NCBI GenBank assembly: GCA_947311845.1
Contig: CAMZMU010000052.1
Location: 139,701,733-139,765,732 of the forward strand
DNA from: Poa pratensis
Taxonomy: Eukaryota; Streptophyta; Magnoliopsida; Poales; Poaceae
DNA: 64,000 nt
Direction of reading: 5' to 3'
Notes under the pieces: model-generated
Databases searched by the model: none
What the model was told of the DNA's origin: nothing
What the model saw: the letters and a program-made list of their open reading frames with translations, nothing else
Made by a program: the position numbers and the translations under genes
In this document: one piece after another, positions 43,337 to 56,115 of the stretch
How positions within the stretch are numbered: position 1 is the stretch's first letter
Layout: every line of letters starts with the position of its first letter

Positions 43337-44894
43337 GTAAGTTCGCGAGATAGTCCTTGGTATGCTGATTATGCTAACTTTATTGTTTCCAAGTACTTGC
43401 CTCCAACCTTTTCAGCTCAGCAAAGAAGGAAATTCTTTTATGACTTGCGGCATTATTTTTGGGATGACCCACACTTATATAAAGAAGGAGTCGATGGTAT
43501 TATGCGAAGATGTGTTCCTGAATATGAACAACAGAGATACTGAGGAAATGCCATGGAAGTGCTTATGGAGGGCATCACGCTGGAGATAGAACTGCGCAAA
43601 AGTTCTACAATCAGGTTTTTATTGGCCTACCCTCTTTAAGGATGCAAGAAAGTTTATTTTATCTTGTGATGAATGTCAAAGGGTTGGTAATATCTCTAGA
43701 CGCAATGAAATGCCTATGAGTTATTCTCTTGTTATTGAACCATTTGATTGTTGGGGATTCGACTTCATGGGTCCTTTTCCTCTTCACAAGGTAATACTCA
43801 TATACTTGTTGCTGTTGATTATGTCACTAAATGGGTAGAAGCTATACCTACTAAAAGTGCTGATGGTGAGACCTCTTTAAAAATGCTTCAAGATGTCATT
43901 TTTCCTAGGTTTGGTGTACCTAGATATCTTATGACTGATGGAGGTTCTCATTTTATCCATGGTGGTTTTAGAAAGACCCTTGCTAAATATGGTGTTAATC
44001 ATAGAATTGCTTCAGCCTATCATCCCCAAACTAGTGGACAAGTAGAACTATCAAATAGAGAGATTAAATCTATCTTGCAAAAGACTATTAAAAATCTAGA
44101 AAAAATTGGGCTAGTAAGTTCACGAGATAGTCCTTGGTATGCTGATTATGCTAACTTTATTGTTTCCAAGTACTTGCCTCCAACCTTTTCAGCTCAGCAA
44201 AGAAGGAAATTCTTTTATGACTTGAGGCATTATTTTTGGGATGACCCACACTTATATAAAGAAGGAGTGGATGGCATTATGCGAAGATGTGTTCCAGAAC
44301 ATGAACAACGAGAGATATTGAGAAAATGCCATGGTAGTGCTTATGGAGAACATCATGCTGGAGACAGAACTGCACAACAAGTTCTACAATCAGGTTTTTA
44401 TTGGCCTACCCTCTTTAAGGATGCAAGGAAGTTTATTTTATCTTGTGATGAATGTCAAAGAGTTGATAATATTTCTAGACGTAATGAGATGCCTATGAGT
44501 TATTCTCTTGTTATTGAACCATTTGATTGTTGGGGATTCGACTCCATGGGTCCTTTTCCTCCTTCAGAAGGTAATACTCATATACTTGTTGCTGTTGATT
44601 ATGTTACTAAATGGGTAGAAGCTATACCTACAAAAAGTGCTGATGGTGAGACCTGTTTAAAAATGCTTCAAGATGTTATTTTTCCTAGGTTTGGTGTGCC
44701 TAGATATCTTATGACTGATGGAGGTTCTCATTTCATTCATGGTGGTTTTAGAAAGACCCTTGCTAAATATGGTGTTAATCATAGAATTGCTTCAGCCTAT
44801 CATCCCCAAACCAGTGGACAAGTAGAACTATCAAATAGAGAGATTAAATCTATCTTGCAAAAGACTGTTAACAAATCTAGAAACAATTGGGCTA
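43337..44894 (+). repeat. Direct tandem duplication inside integrase of G
   Basis: Copies 43337-44113 and 44114-44894. The heptamer gtaagtt occurs at 43337-43343, at the junction 44114-44120, and again at 44895-44901 where unduplicated sequence resumes. The start-to-start distance is 777 bp, a multiple of three. Confidence 0.9.
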
Positions 44895-45472
44895 GTAAGT
44901 TGAATGATGCTTTATGGGCTTATAGAACTGCTTATAAAAACCCTATGGGTATGTCTCCTTATAAAATGGTTTATGGTAAGGCTTGTCACTTGCCTTTAGA
45001 ATTAGCACACAAAGCTTATTGGGCAGTGAGAGAACTTAATAGAGAATTCAATCTAGCTGGTGAAAAGAGGTTGCTTCATTTCAGTTCTTTAGATGAATGG
45101 AGAAGTGAAGCTTATGAAAATGCTAGACTCTTTAAAGAGAAAGTTAAGAAATGACATGATAGGAGAATTCTTAAAAGAGAGTTTAATGTTGGTGAGAAAG
45201 TTCTATTGTATAGGTCTCGTCTCAGGTTTTTTGCAGGAAAACTACTCTCAAAATGGGAATGACCTTTTGTTATTGAGGAGGTGTATCGTTCAGGTGCAAT
45301 AAAGATTGCCTCACTCAAAGATAACTCTACACAAGTGGTGAATGGTCAAAGACTCAAACATTATATTTCTGGAGATTCTTACAATGAAGATGTTGACACT
45401 ATTAAAGTGGTGACTCCGGAAGTTTTCATTGAAAAGCATTTCCATGGGACTGCAGAATTTGACTTTGAATAG
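43337..45472 (+). pseudogene. pol: Integrase of element G with internal duplication
   Basis: Copy 1 (43337-44113) has the zinc-finger region broken by an indel near 43536 and part of the catalytic core ([33 protein letters not shown]). Copy 2 (44114-44894) repeats this with an intact HHCC finger ([26 protein letters not shown]) and core. The core continues in frame through [38 protein letters not shown] and [13 protein letters not shown] to a stop at 45154. The open frame 43748-45154 (468 codons) therefore holds one partial and one full catalytic core. The C-terminal module follows in other frames to 45472 (GAIKIASLKDNSTQVVNGQR). Confidence 0.9.
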
Positions 45473-45809
45473 GTAACAGTTTCGGTAAGAAAAAGTTCGC
45501 GTTTAACTTTCCAATAGATATTTTCATCGTTTTTATTATATATGAAAAAATAAGAGACCAAACCGGATGGGAGACGGTGCCCGAGGGCACATCACCACGT
45601 GGCGGCGCGGGCCCACCACTGGCCGCGCCACCGTATGGTGAGGGCACCTAGGAGCCCGTCTCCAACCAGGTTTCTTCCTGCACCTTCCTTTTGTCGTTAA
45701 ACTTTTTGCTATATATCTAGCTCGAGCCCCCGAGGTTCGTGTATCGCCTTTTCGTCGTATTTTGTTTCGATCTATTTCTGCCAGTTTCGTCCGTGGATCT
45801 AGAGCCGCC

Positions 45810-46310
45810 ATGTCTTCATCTGAGCCCTCCAAGGACAGCTTCTTCGTGAACGTCGTCAACCCGTATATGAACGAGTTGAAGATGCATCCGAAGGAGTCGC
45901 TGAACAAGGATGGGGAGTTGCAAGTGGAAGACGTTCAAGGTCCTAAAGGGGAAGGAAGCCTGGAAGACAGGATGGAGAAGCTAGAGCAAGAGGTCTTTAC
46001 ATACAAGAAGATGGCGGAACGTGAATTGGACATCTTCAACAGGATGGTGACTGGACTTGAGGCTGAACACAAGAGGGAGACCGCAAAGCTCTGGGAGAAC
46101 ATTTTCTCACTCCATGAGACCACCAACAAACTACAAGCGCAACTCTACGATGTTCAGAATCAAAACTGTGAGTATGAAATCAGGTTTAAACGCATAAGCT
46201 CTGCTGCCAGTTTCAGGATACCTAAGACTAAGTCATCACTTGTTGACGGAGAGCCTCTGCCTTGGAAGTTTGATGATGCGGATATTGCACCACCACCGCC
46301 GAAGGAGTAA
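45810..46310 (+). CDS. Coiled-coil ORF downstream of pol in element G
   Basis: 166 codons from ATG 45810 (MSSSEPSKDSFFVNVVNPYM); an upstream in-frame ATG at 45762 would add 16 residues, but the 45810 start fits the Ser-rich beginning better. It contains LEDRMEKLEQEVFTYKKMAE and RETAKLWENIFSLHETTNKL, heptad-like stretches of a coiled coil, then YEIRFKRISSAASFRIPKTK, GEPLPWKF and a Pro-rich end. There is no signal peptide, membrane helix or zinc finger. It occupies the place where Athila elements may carry an extra or env-like ORF. The frame is intact although gag and pol upstream are badly broken. I associate similar ORFs with Triticeae Athila-like families from memory. Function unknown. Confidence 0.75.
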   Translation: MSSSEPSKDSFFVNVVNPYMNELKMHPKESLNKDGELQVEDVQGPKGEGSLEDRMEKLEQEVFTYKKMAERELDIFNRMVTGLEAEHKRETAKLWENIFSLHETTNKLQAQLYDVQNQNCEYEIRFKRISSAASFRIPKTKSSLVDGEPLPWKFDDADIAPPPPKE

Positions 46311-48127
46311 TTCATCATCGGTATTGGCATCCCCTTGGCTTGTTCCAAGCTTGGGGGAGTGTCGCGGTATCACCACATTATCTTTACCTTTTACTTTTCA
46401 ATAGTCATATCGTGAGTAGGGAAGTTATCTTATAGGATGGTTTGCAGTGTGGAAGTATCTCTCTTTTAGTTGATTATCTATGTATCCCTTGGTGTGAGTT
46501 GCCGTTATGGAATATTAATGAGAAGTTTCATCATCTACTTTCTGCATACTTTATTTTAGTTTGCAATTTCTTTCATGTTGATAATCTTGTCATTAGTATT
46601 GGTACCACTTTGGGAACATCAAGTATATCTTTTTGGTTTTGGCAAACTTAGCATTGGTCAGTAGTTACAATACTTTGAGGCTTAAGTAGAGGGAGGGAAG
46701 TGCATGTTCATGAACTATTCCATGATCTTTCTTTCTTGTTGGCTCATAAGCTTAGTATTCTCAAGTTAAAATTATTTGTGCTTCCAAGGAAGATTGCATG
46801 ATTGTTCTTACTACATATATATTTGTTTGCATCCCTCAACTCTTATGCTTGCTACATAACCTTGCTAGCCAAAAACCTGTATTGAAAGGGAATGCTTCTC
46901 ATACATCCAAACCTTGAACCAAACCATTGCCATTTGTGTCCACCATAACTACCTATTATGTGGTATTTCCTGCCACTCCAAGTAAATACTTCATGTGCTA
47001 CCTTTAATTATTCAAAAGCTATTATCTCTCATTTGTGTCACTGTTTATTAGCTCATGAGGAAGTATGTGGGTTGTTCTCTATTTAACTTGTCAGACAGAA
47101 TTTCACCAATGGACTAGTGGCATATACATCCGCTTATCCAATAACTTTGCAAAAAGAGCTGGCAAATGGGGTGCCTAGTCCCAATTAATTACAACTATAA
47201 CCATTTGATTCTCTTCACATGTTTGCCAATGATTTATCAAAAGCAAATTTACAAAATGTTAAACTTTATCAAATAGACACTTCTCCATGGTATGTGATTG
47301 TTGGAAGGCTCCCGAGGATTCGGTTAGCCATGGCTTGTGTAAGCAAAGGTTGGGAGGAGTGTCATACCAATTTATAAATATGCATGTGTAAACAAAAGAG
47401 AAGAGGGATGATCTACCCTTGGGTAGAAATAACGTCCTTCATGGGAGCCGCTCTTGAAAGTCTGGTTGACAAGGGGGATAGAGTACCTACTGCCATTCGT
47501 TGACAACGGCATACATAGCTTAAAACTTACTTTATACTCTCTATATGATTTCAAAGTTTAAAAGCTCTAGCACATGATTTAATCCCTGCTTCCCTCTGTG
47601 AAGGGCCTATCTTTTACTTTCATGTTGAGTCAGTAAACCTATTCCCTTCCATCTCAAGCAAGCATTTGAGTTGTTGTGATTCAACCATCTATATGTTGAT
47701 ATTTTCAATCATGTCTTTTATGTTTCCTTGTGTAGCACAAAGCTGTTATCCGAATGAATATAACTTTGAAAGTTATCAATGACTGTAAAAGAGATTGTTA
47801 TGATTGAGCATGTAAGTTCTGCAGTATAATCTCTAGTATAAAGACTCTGCTCAAAAGATAAGTACAATCTGTTAATTGTTCTCTGACCAAGAACAAAGTT
47901 TGCCATCACCAATTATGATTTTCTCTATGCACCTTATTGTGACTCCCTTTACTGTTTCAAGTTATGTTATATGAAGGCAACTTGCTGTCTAGAATGACTT
48001 GTGTATTAATGAATGTGATGCTTCTTGTCCGTATTTTGTTTATCGACACTTCGCTCCATAAACTTGTGGACTTGTTTACCGAGCTCAGTTTCGCTTGGGG
48101 CCAAGCGAGGTCTAAGCTTGGGGGAGT
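46311..48127 (+). other. 3' non-coding region and polypurine tract of G
   Basis: 1.8 kb with no convincing gene. A polypurine-like gcttgggggagtgtcgcgg at about 46349-46367 precedes the true tract gcttgggggagt (48116-48127). Confidence 0.8.
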
Positions 48128-49614
48128 TGATACATCCATTTTGCATCACTATTTTATATCATAATTTACTGTTATTCATTGATATATTTCATATTTAGAG
48201 ATGATACTTATGTTATTTCATCTATTTTGCATGTTTGGTGATTATTGGAGAATTAAACACCGGAGTCAAATTTCTGCTAGAAAAAGGGCCGTCAAGATAC
48301 TATATTTCTGAAGATCAATAATTTGAGGAAAACATCTAGAAGCTCCTATTTTATCAGATGCTGGAGGCAGCCAAAAGGGGAGGCCAAGGTGGGCCACCAT
48401 GGGCCCTCACCATGTGGTGGCGCGGCCTACCTTGCCCCGCACCGCCACGTGGTGAGGAGCCTCTAGCCCACCTCAGCCAGCCCCTTTTCGCGTACATCAT
48501 CTCCCAGAAACCCTAAGCCTAGGGGGACGTCGAGAAAATATTTCGCCGCCTCCACGAGGCGGAAAACACGAGAGAGAGAAAAGCTCTCCGGCAGGGAGAA
48601 AACTGCCGGGGAAATTCCTTCCCGGAGGGGGAAAATCACCGCCATCATCACCGTCATCGAGCTGGACTTCATTGGGATCATCATCTCCACCGCCAGCACC
48701 ATCATCTCCGCCGCTCCACTCCGTTCTGCTGTAACATCTAGGGTTGAATCTTGTCTAGTTCATAGGGGAAGCTTTTCCGGTGTTAATTACTCCTTGTGGT
48801 TGATGCTATTGAGTGAAACCGTTGAATTAAGGTTTATGTCCAGATTGTTATTCATCATTATATCACCTTTGATCATGTTCCATATGATGTCTTGTGAGTA
48901 GTTCGTTTAGTTCTTGAGGACATGGGAGAAGTCTTGATGTTAGTAGTATATTATGTTGAGTAATATTTAATGGTTTGATATTTAAGTTGTGGTGTTATTC
49001 TTCTAGTGATGTCATGTGAATGTCGACTACATGACACTTCACCTTTGTGGGCCTAGGGGAGTGCATTGTGTATTTGGTTGCCAATTGTGGGGTTGCCGGA
49101 GTGACAGAAACCTAAACCCCCGTTGGTATATCGATGCATGAGGGATAGCAGGATCTCAGAGTTTAAGGCTGTGGTTAGATTTATCTTAATTACTTTCTTG
49201 TATTTGCGGATGCTTGCAAGGGGTTTAATCACAAGTATGTATTAGTTCTAGGAAGGGCGGTTCACCCACTGCAACACCTATCAAAACAATGAAGATTAAT
49301 CAACTATATGAAGCAAAAGCACTTGACGTAATTCCCGTGTGTCCTCAAGAACGTTTGGTCATCATAAGTAAACATACCGGCTTGTCCTTTGCTGTAAAAA
49401 GGATTGGGCCACTCACTGCAATTATTATTACCGCATTTTACTTACTTGTATTTTATTTATCTGCTATATCAAAAACCCCTAAAAACATGTCTGTGAGCAT
49501 TTACAGTGAATCCTTCATCGAAACTGCTTGTCAACACCTTCTGCTCCTCGTTGGGTTCGACACTCTTATTTATCGAAAGTACTACGATACACCCCCTATA
49601 CGTGTGGGTCATCA
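48128..49614 (+). repeat. 3' LTR of element G
   Basis: 1487 bp, TGATACATCC...GGTCATCA. It has scattered substitutions and small indels against the 5' LTR, including a 15-bp-scale loss near 49261 (gcattagcata missing). Confidence 0.95.
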
Positions 49615-49619
49615 CAGTC

Positions 49620-50487
49620 CCTGATTAAATGGAGGCACGAACCCACTATCTAGCATAAATACTCCCTCTTGGAGTTACAAGCATAAACTTGGCCAGAGCC
49701 TACACTAATAACGGAGAGCATGCAAGATCATAAACAACACATATAAGATAGATCAATAATCAACTTGACATTGTATTCAATATCCATCGGATCCCAACAA
49801 ACACAACATGTAGCATTACAATAAGATGATCTTGAGCATGATAGGCAGCTCACAAGATCTAAACATGATGGCACAAAAGGAAAAGACAACCATCTAGCTA
49901 CTACTATGGACCCGTAGTCCAGGGATGAACTACTCACGCATCACTCCGGAGGCAGGCATGTCGATGTAGAGACCTATGGTGATGATTTCCCTCTCCGGTA
50001 GGGTGCCGGAGGAGAACTTCTGAACCCCCTGAGTTAGGGTTGACGGCGGCGGCGGCAGAGGATGTTTTCTGGAATAATGGCTCGGTGTTTTAGGGTTTTC
50101 ACGTCTGGGGGAATTTATAGGCGAAGGGGCAACATCGGTGGAGGCGCGGGGCCCGCTCCCCATAGGGTGGTGCGGCAGGGGGGCCACCCGCGCCGCCGTG
50201 TGGGGACGGCACCCTGCTGCCCCCCTTCGTCTCTTCTTCGGACTTTGTGTACGTGTCAGAAAAATAGGCATCTGGGATTTTGTTTCGTCCGATTCCGAGG
50301 ATATTTCCAGAACAACTTTTCTGAAACAAAAAACAGCAGAAAACAGGAACTGGCACTGTGGCATCTTGTTAATAGGTTAGTCCCAGAAAATGCATAAAAA
50401 TGCTATGAAGTGTGAATAAAACATGTAGCTATTGGTATAAAACTAGCATGGAACATAAGAAATTATAGATACGTTGGAAACGTATCA
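49620..50487 (-). repeat. X 3' LTR, piece 3
   Basis: 868 bp collinear with 60776-61648. It ends (minus-strand LTR start) with GATACGTTTCCAACGTATC, a 7-bp inverted repeat at 50468-50486. Confidence 0.93.
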
Positions 50488-50751
50488 AGCATCCCTAAGT
50501 TTAGTTCTACTCGTCCTCGAGTAGGTAAACGATAACAACAATAATTTCTGGAGTGACATGCTACCAACATAATCTTGATCAATAATATTGTAAAGCATAT
50601 GAGCTGAGATCAAATCATTGAAAGCAAAAGTCTATAATTGATATAAGAGACAACAAAACAAGTTAGTTAAACAAGCTAAAACTTTTCATGAATGATTGCT
50701 TTAAAGACATGAAACCGTACAAGGTTCATTAAAGATGTGTTAAGTATCCAA
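50488..50751 (-). other. X internal sequence next to the 3' LTR
   Basis: It starts with a minus-strand aacttagggatgct (50488-50501), the position of a polypurine tract. Otherwise AT-rich non-coding DNA up to the first Helitron. Confidence 0.7.
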
Positions 50752-52499
50752 CTAGCAACATGCCCGTGCGTTGCAACGGGAGAGAAAAAGGAAAGGCTGC
50801 GGAGACACTCAAATTATGTTCTGTAATAGACATAGTAGAAACACCCACGACAGTTCTGTAGTTAGGGATGAAAAAAGAGGTAAAAAACATGGATATACAT
50901 GAGTTGGAGCATTCCTTCGATCGGCAAATACATCATTGCATCAACACATTTATTTCCTCGAGTCCACATAGCTAGCTCGGCAGAAGGAAATAAGAACATC
51001 TCCATCTACTTCGCAATAGTTGAGGAGGATTTGGTAGCCCAGGCATGTAGGAAACGGTGGTGGTGTGGTGGAAGCATAGTAGCAGCAGGGTGATACTATT
51101 AGAGTGGCCAAGCAGGATTCAACACAGAGAACTGCATCCAGATCTCCATTCTAATTTCTTAACAATGATCAGGCGGCTAGATGAGAATATCCCGACGAGA
51201 AAACTTCAATATGAATTGAACAACACAACAATTTCCAAGAAATTATGGATTGTGCCAAAGACGATCAGTAGTACTAATTCACACAGAATTATGTTCTTAT
51301 CAGTGAAAAGAGTTAAACACCTATTCAAACTATTCCATCCTGATATAGATGCAAGTATGAGCCAAAAAGCTGTGTTACTGATACATGCCTATTCAGAGTA
51401 TGGGTGTGTTAGGTTGCTAGCCTGAGTCCAATTGCCTGGCCCGGTGCCCTTGCCTGTAGCTTACCTGAGGTCTATTTGTTTGATGTCCTTATAATTTTCG
51501 CGTGAGAATTTTTTCTTGTGCTTAGCTGCCTTACTTTGGCCTACAAAATCAGACGCCTGAGGTTTGTTCAGTCTCCTCCTTTTCTGATTGAGTATAAGAA
51601 CCACAGTCTGCTCTTAACTTTGGTTTCCTACATATAAGAAATTTCACCTAATCAGAACCATGGTGTACTGGGTGCGGATTGGACACCATCGTGCGGATTT
51701 AGTGTCAGCTTCTTGATTTGCTGATTTCATACAACTTCTTCTCTGCTTCTTGTTTCTGGAGGTAGTTGCTTGGGTTCACGTCTGTTCTGTACTACTTGAG
51801 TTAGCTGCTTGATAAATCTTTTTTATGCTCTCCCAAACTTCCTCAACCGAGTCGTCTTCCTCATGTCTGAAAAAACTCATCTCGCCCAAATTGTCCTCTC
51901 TCCCCATGATCTGGAGGTTTTGATCGTCTCGATCTGGCAGCACCAAGGCTCAGACACCATTGGAGAATATCACAGACATCTTCTTCCTAGGTTCGCCGAT
52001 GCCTTCGCATAGATGGAACGATTGCCTTGCCAGCCATCTTCTTCCTAGCTTCACCGGCGTAGATGTAACGAGTGCCTTGCCGGCATGAATCAGTGTATGT
52101 GTGTAACAGGGCAGAGACTCTTGGCGAGATCGTGTCCTCTGAGCTCACGTCTGCTTAAGCGACGGAATTGTGCACGCGTATGCTCCGGCCACAGGCTCTC
52201 GGCGATACCGTATCCTTCGAGCTCTTGGCGAGATCGTTTCCGCTGAGATATCGCGTGCGTGAGCGAGGCATTGCCTGCAGGAGTTCTGCGCGTGTCTCCT
52301 CCGAGACCCTTGTTTTATGTCGGGAGCAGGCAGGCCTAAGGCGGTGCATTGGCATGTCGCCTGTCCGTGTTGGACTCAGATTTAAATTATCTGCACGCAC
52401 GGCGGACCAAAACGGTGTATTAGAGATTGATTGAAATTAACGCGAGCAACGGTCGAAACCACGACAAGAAGCCTTGCTTCTTTTATTATTGGGTAAAGA
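50752..52499 (-). mobile_element. Non-autonomous Helitron H1
   Basis: Read on the minus strand it begins TCTTTACCCAATAATAAAAG (from 52499, after an A) and ends with a hairpin CCCGTTGCAACGCACGGG, 7 bp, and CTAG (50755-50752), followed by T. A TC start, 3' hairpin plus CTAG and insertion between A and T without TSD are Helitron hallmarks. The interior has no Rep/helicase ORF. It holds short internal duplications, for example around ctcttggcgagatcgt at 52120 and 52214, and a doubled ccttgcc...catcttcttcctag block near 51970-52085. Confidence 0.82.
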
Positions 52500-54370
52500 T
52501 GTAGGAGTTCTATCCGTCAATTCCAAGCATCAAGTAATCTTTCACAACAAAGGAGGATTCAGCCAAGTAAAAATAAATATGAACATCATGAATCAACTGT
52601 TTTGAAGTCTACTCAACCGGTGAGCGTAAGCATTTGGTTTTGGCACCAGGATGTTATGGCTAAGAGAACATTAATGGGGGTTTGGAAGGCCAAACGAAGA
52701 AAGTCTCACAAAGCTATAAGTGATCATTAGACAAGGGGAAGTCTTATAATCGAAGCTATGTAAGGAGTAGTGATTGCCATGCAACGGATGCACATAGAGC
52801 TATATGTGTATGAAAGCTCTCCAATGGAACTAGTCGGGGTGCATCCAATTTGGTTGCTCATGAAGACCTAGAGCATTTTTGAGGAAGCTCATCATTGGAA
52901 TATACAACCCAATTTCTATAGTGTAAATTTCCCACATAGTTATACTAGTAAAATATGAAAACTCTCTCACATGGAGTATAGGTGCTAAACATGAGCACAA
53001 ATGATGATTATGAATAATGCAGGTGCTTCAACATGAGCACAAGTGTGGATAAAGGATAGTAATGTTGCCCCCTTTTTTTTTCTGTTTCTCTTTTCGGTGG
53101 CCTCCATGGCTCTTTTCACTTTCAGGGGCAACATCCTAATATGACAATACACTTTTTATTACAAATAACTCACAACGAACTAAAACATGATGTATGAAAC
53201 TGTATGCCTCTGCCAGTGTAGCAGGATATGCAATGATCTAGCGTAACATGGGTAAACCACACATCAGCTGTATAGAATCATGCAAAGCAATATGTATATG
53301 ATGAATGACAGCAAGTCATGTAATGTAAGATGGAAGTTGCATGGCAATATATCTCGGAACAGCTATGGAAATGCTGTAGTAGGTAGGTATGGTGGATGTT
53401 TTGAGGAAGATGTATGGGTTTATGTGTAGGAGAACAAGAGAAAGTTCTCCCACGGGTTTGGATGTACTGGCGAAGTATGCACAACTCTCAATGTGAGCAG
53501 AAGGCAATGCATAGCACCGAAGAGGCTAGCAAATATGGATGGTGGAAGTGCCAAAAACCGTAGTTCAACATTAGTCAAAAAGAACTCACAAGCTTATTGC
53601 AAACACCTAGTAGGTTCAACATTAAGAACATGATTAAAGTTTACTCCAAGAAGGGCCGTTCACGGCGGCACAAGTACCCCATTAGATCCCTCGACCTTCA
53701 GCACAACTTAGTTATTACGAATCACTTTTAGACATGGAAAGCTATCAAGTCCAACTACACCTTCAACAATTTAAATAGAGTTTGTAGTACGGTACAAGCT
53801 TAAAGACAACTATCCACTAATAATTTTAACTTAATAAACCAGCAAGCTTTACCATCTAAATACCTCAAAACATTTGCAAAGAATCAAGTCATCAAAGTTC
53901 AATGATCTACAAGACTATGCAAGTTATTACTATACCACTACCACATGCAGCATTTTCTGAACCAACACATCAACCAAGCAACTAAACAAAAACTCTACAA
54001 ATGATTTACAAATGAAACAAGAGAGTATTACTCCTCAAGAATTAACAGCTCTAAAAGAGATGCATGAAAAATAGGAGCTAAAAACATACAGTAGCTAGAT
54101 AAGAATACTCAAAAGATATAAGTGAAGAATATGAGTATTCATATGAAAAAGCGGAGCATGTCTCTCCCACACAAGAATGCTAGGATCCAACTTTATTCAG
54201 AAAAATAAAAACAACAAGCAAAAATAAAAGCACACAGACGCTCCAAGTAAAATACATAAAATGTGGAAGAATTAAAATATAGTTTCACTAGAGATGACCT
54301 GATAAATTGTTGATGAAGAAGGGGATGCCTTGCGCATCCCCAAGCTTAGACGCTTGAGTCTTCTTGAATA
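52500..54370 (-). other. X internal non-coding sequence between Helitrons
   Basis: 1.9 kb, AT-rich, without convincing ORFs. It contains a pyrimidine tract near 53068-53095 (cccctttttttttctg). I see no gene. Confidence 0.75.
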
Positions 54371-56115
54371 CTAGCTGGGTGGCCCGCGCAATTGCGCGGC
54401 TAGCAATAAGATCATTTGTTTCTTGATATCTAATGTATTATTTTTCTTCTTGATGAAAACTGAAGCGAAGAGCGAATACTTAATTCATTTATAATACTTA
54501 GTTTCTAGAGGTTAGTTACTGCTCACATGTTTCCAGTGTTAAAACTTTTAGAAATGTTATAATATAAAATTGGTATAACTTTATTTTAATTTCTTCAGCT
54601 ATTCTTTTATCATGCTCTCCATCTTGACCATGCATGGATGGAGAGATCTTAGTGCATGCAATAGTCAGGTCGTGGACCTTAATGCAATGGGTCTTCTGCT
54701 GTGGCATGCCAATCTATTTCTTGGGAAGATTTGTATCATTGTTCAATCTGTTCTTACCAAATTTATGTGTGGAGACCATTATTTTCTCCAATATATATTT
54801 CAGGCGATATGATTTGTCAAAAATCAATGCTTAAGATAAATATAAATTTTGATGGGACGTGGACTGAACACAGAATTTTCAATAAACTATTATTTTTATT
54901 TCCGTTGAAATGACATGGAATACTTGCATCAGATGAAAGACAAATTTGAACAAAAAAGGGAAAGAAAAAATATGTATGCAGATTTAAGTGATACTCTTGC
55001 TTCGCTTCCTTTCTTTTTACCTGCTAGTGATACATTTCTAAATTGCATCAGGAAACCATCAATGTTTCACCAGAAAGAGAAACAAACTCAAGAGGATGGC
55101 ACTGCTCGTAGCTTTGTCATCTGCGGTTGAATCTCAGAATAGAAAAAACAATATCTACAAATTTGACGCCCAACATGTCTACTCCACAACATCATCTACG
55201 GTAGAATCCCATAGATATGTAGTTTGCCCAGAATTTCTTGTTCTTGGTCCTATAGTTTACGTTTTGTCCTTGTCAGTCTCTCTCACAAAATTTAGCTTGT
55301 TCATTCGGTTGAGTGCTAAATTTGTTTTCCATCTATCTGGCAAGGCGATGTAAATATTAACTTCATGTACATTGAATGACTTAATAGAAAACTTGGCAGG
55401 AACCGGTGACTCCTAATTTTAGTGTTCAACAAAAAACAAAAGTTTTACTTCCTCATTTAAAATAGGTTGCACAAATGTTGCACATTCTAGATACCAGCTT
55501 ATATTGTTCTTACAGGTTTTAATGTTTGCCTCTCCTAAGGTTCCAGAAACGCATCTGTAAAAAAAGTCCTGTTTACAAAATAGTGTCTCCCTTCTAACCG
55601 TAACATATGAATAGCTTTAGCGCCCTATTTCAATAACTTGATGTGGTAAGATGAGCGCATTCGTAAAGGTCAAAACAAAAGACTTAAAAATATATTTGAA
55701 AATACTATTTACACTTTATGAAATCTTGTACCCATTCCATTAGAAACAATGCACCTTTTCTTGTTATATAATTAATAAATGTCTTTCACAGGTATGATCT
55801 GTTCTCGTGCTTGCATGAGAGATTAGTACAAATAAACAGGTATATTATTGTTTAACTGCAGATATTGGAACCACTGAAGTACTGTTTTGAGAAAACAGGA
55901 AAGATGCAAGATGTAAAAGGTACCTGAAATTCGCTGAAAATTATATGCTAAATTCCTATTGTCATGTATTTCACCCACCATTATCCAAAAGGGTATGACA
56001 CCTGCAAAAATAAAGAACAAATAAAGATATAAACAGAGGTTGTAATGTTTTACACGCAGCAGCTTTTAGGCTTTAGTTGGGTGTAAGCAAAAGAAGCAGC
56101 AATTTTATGCTTTCT

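Larger units (their letters stand above)
38451..49614 (+). mobile_element. Athila-like Gypsy element G
   Basis: 5' LTR 38451-39946, primer site 39958-39975, gag from 40061, protease, RT, RNase H, integrase to 45472, coiled-coil ORF 45810-46310, 1.8 kb non-coding, polypurine tract cttgggggagt (48117-48127), 3' LTR 48128-49614. TSD ctgtc (38446-38450) and cagtc (49615-49619) differ at one base; the empty site at 60771-60775 reads ctgtc. It is the same family as element A. Gag and the first half of pol carry many small deletions; integrase contains a 777-bp in-frame duplication. Confidence 0.95.

Noticed and set aside
50062..50397. Overlapping frames on both strands near 50100-50380 and 61260-61540
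   Set aside because: They occur in both X LTRs, overlap each other in opposite directions and have Pro/Arg/Gly-rich translations with no motif.
51057..51425. 122-codon frame within Helitron H1 as a captured gene
   Set aside because: No domain is recognised and the composition is that of the surrounding non-coding DNA; a search would be needed to revive it.
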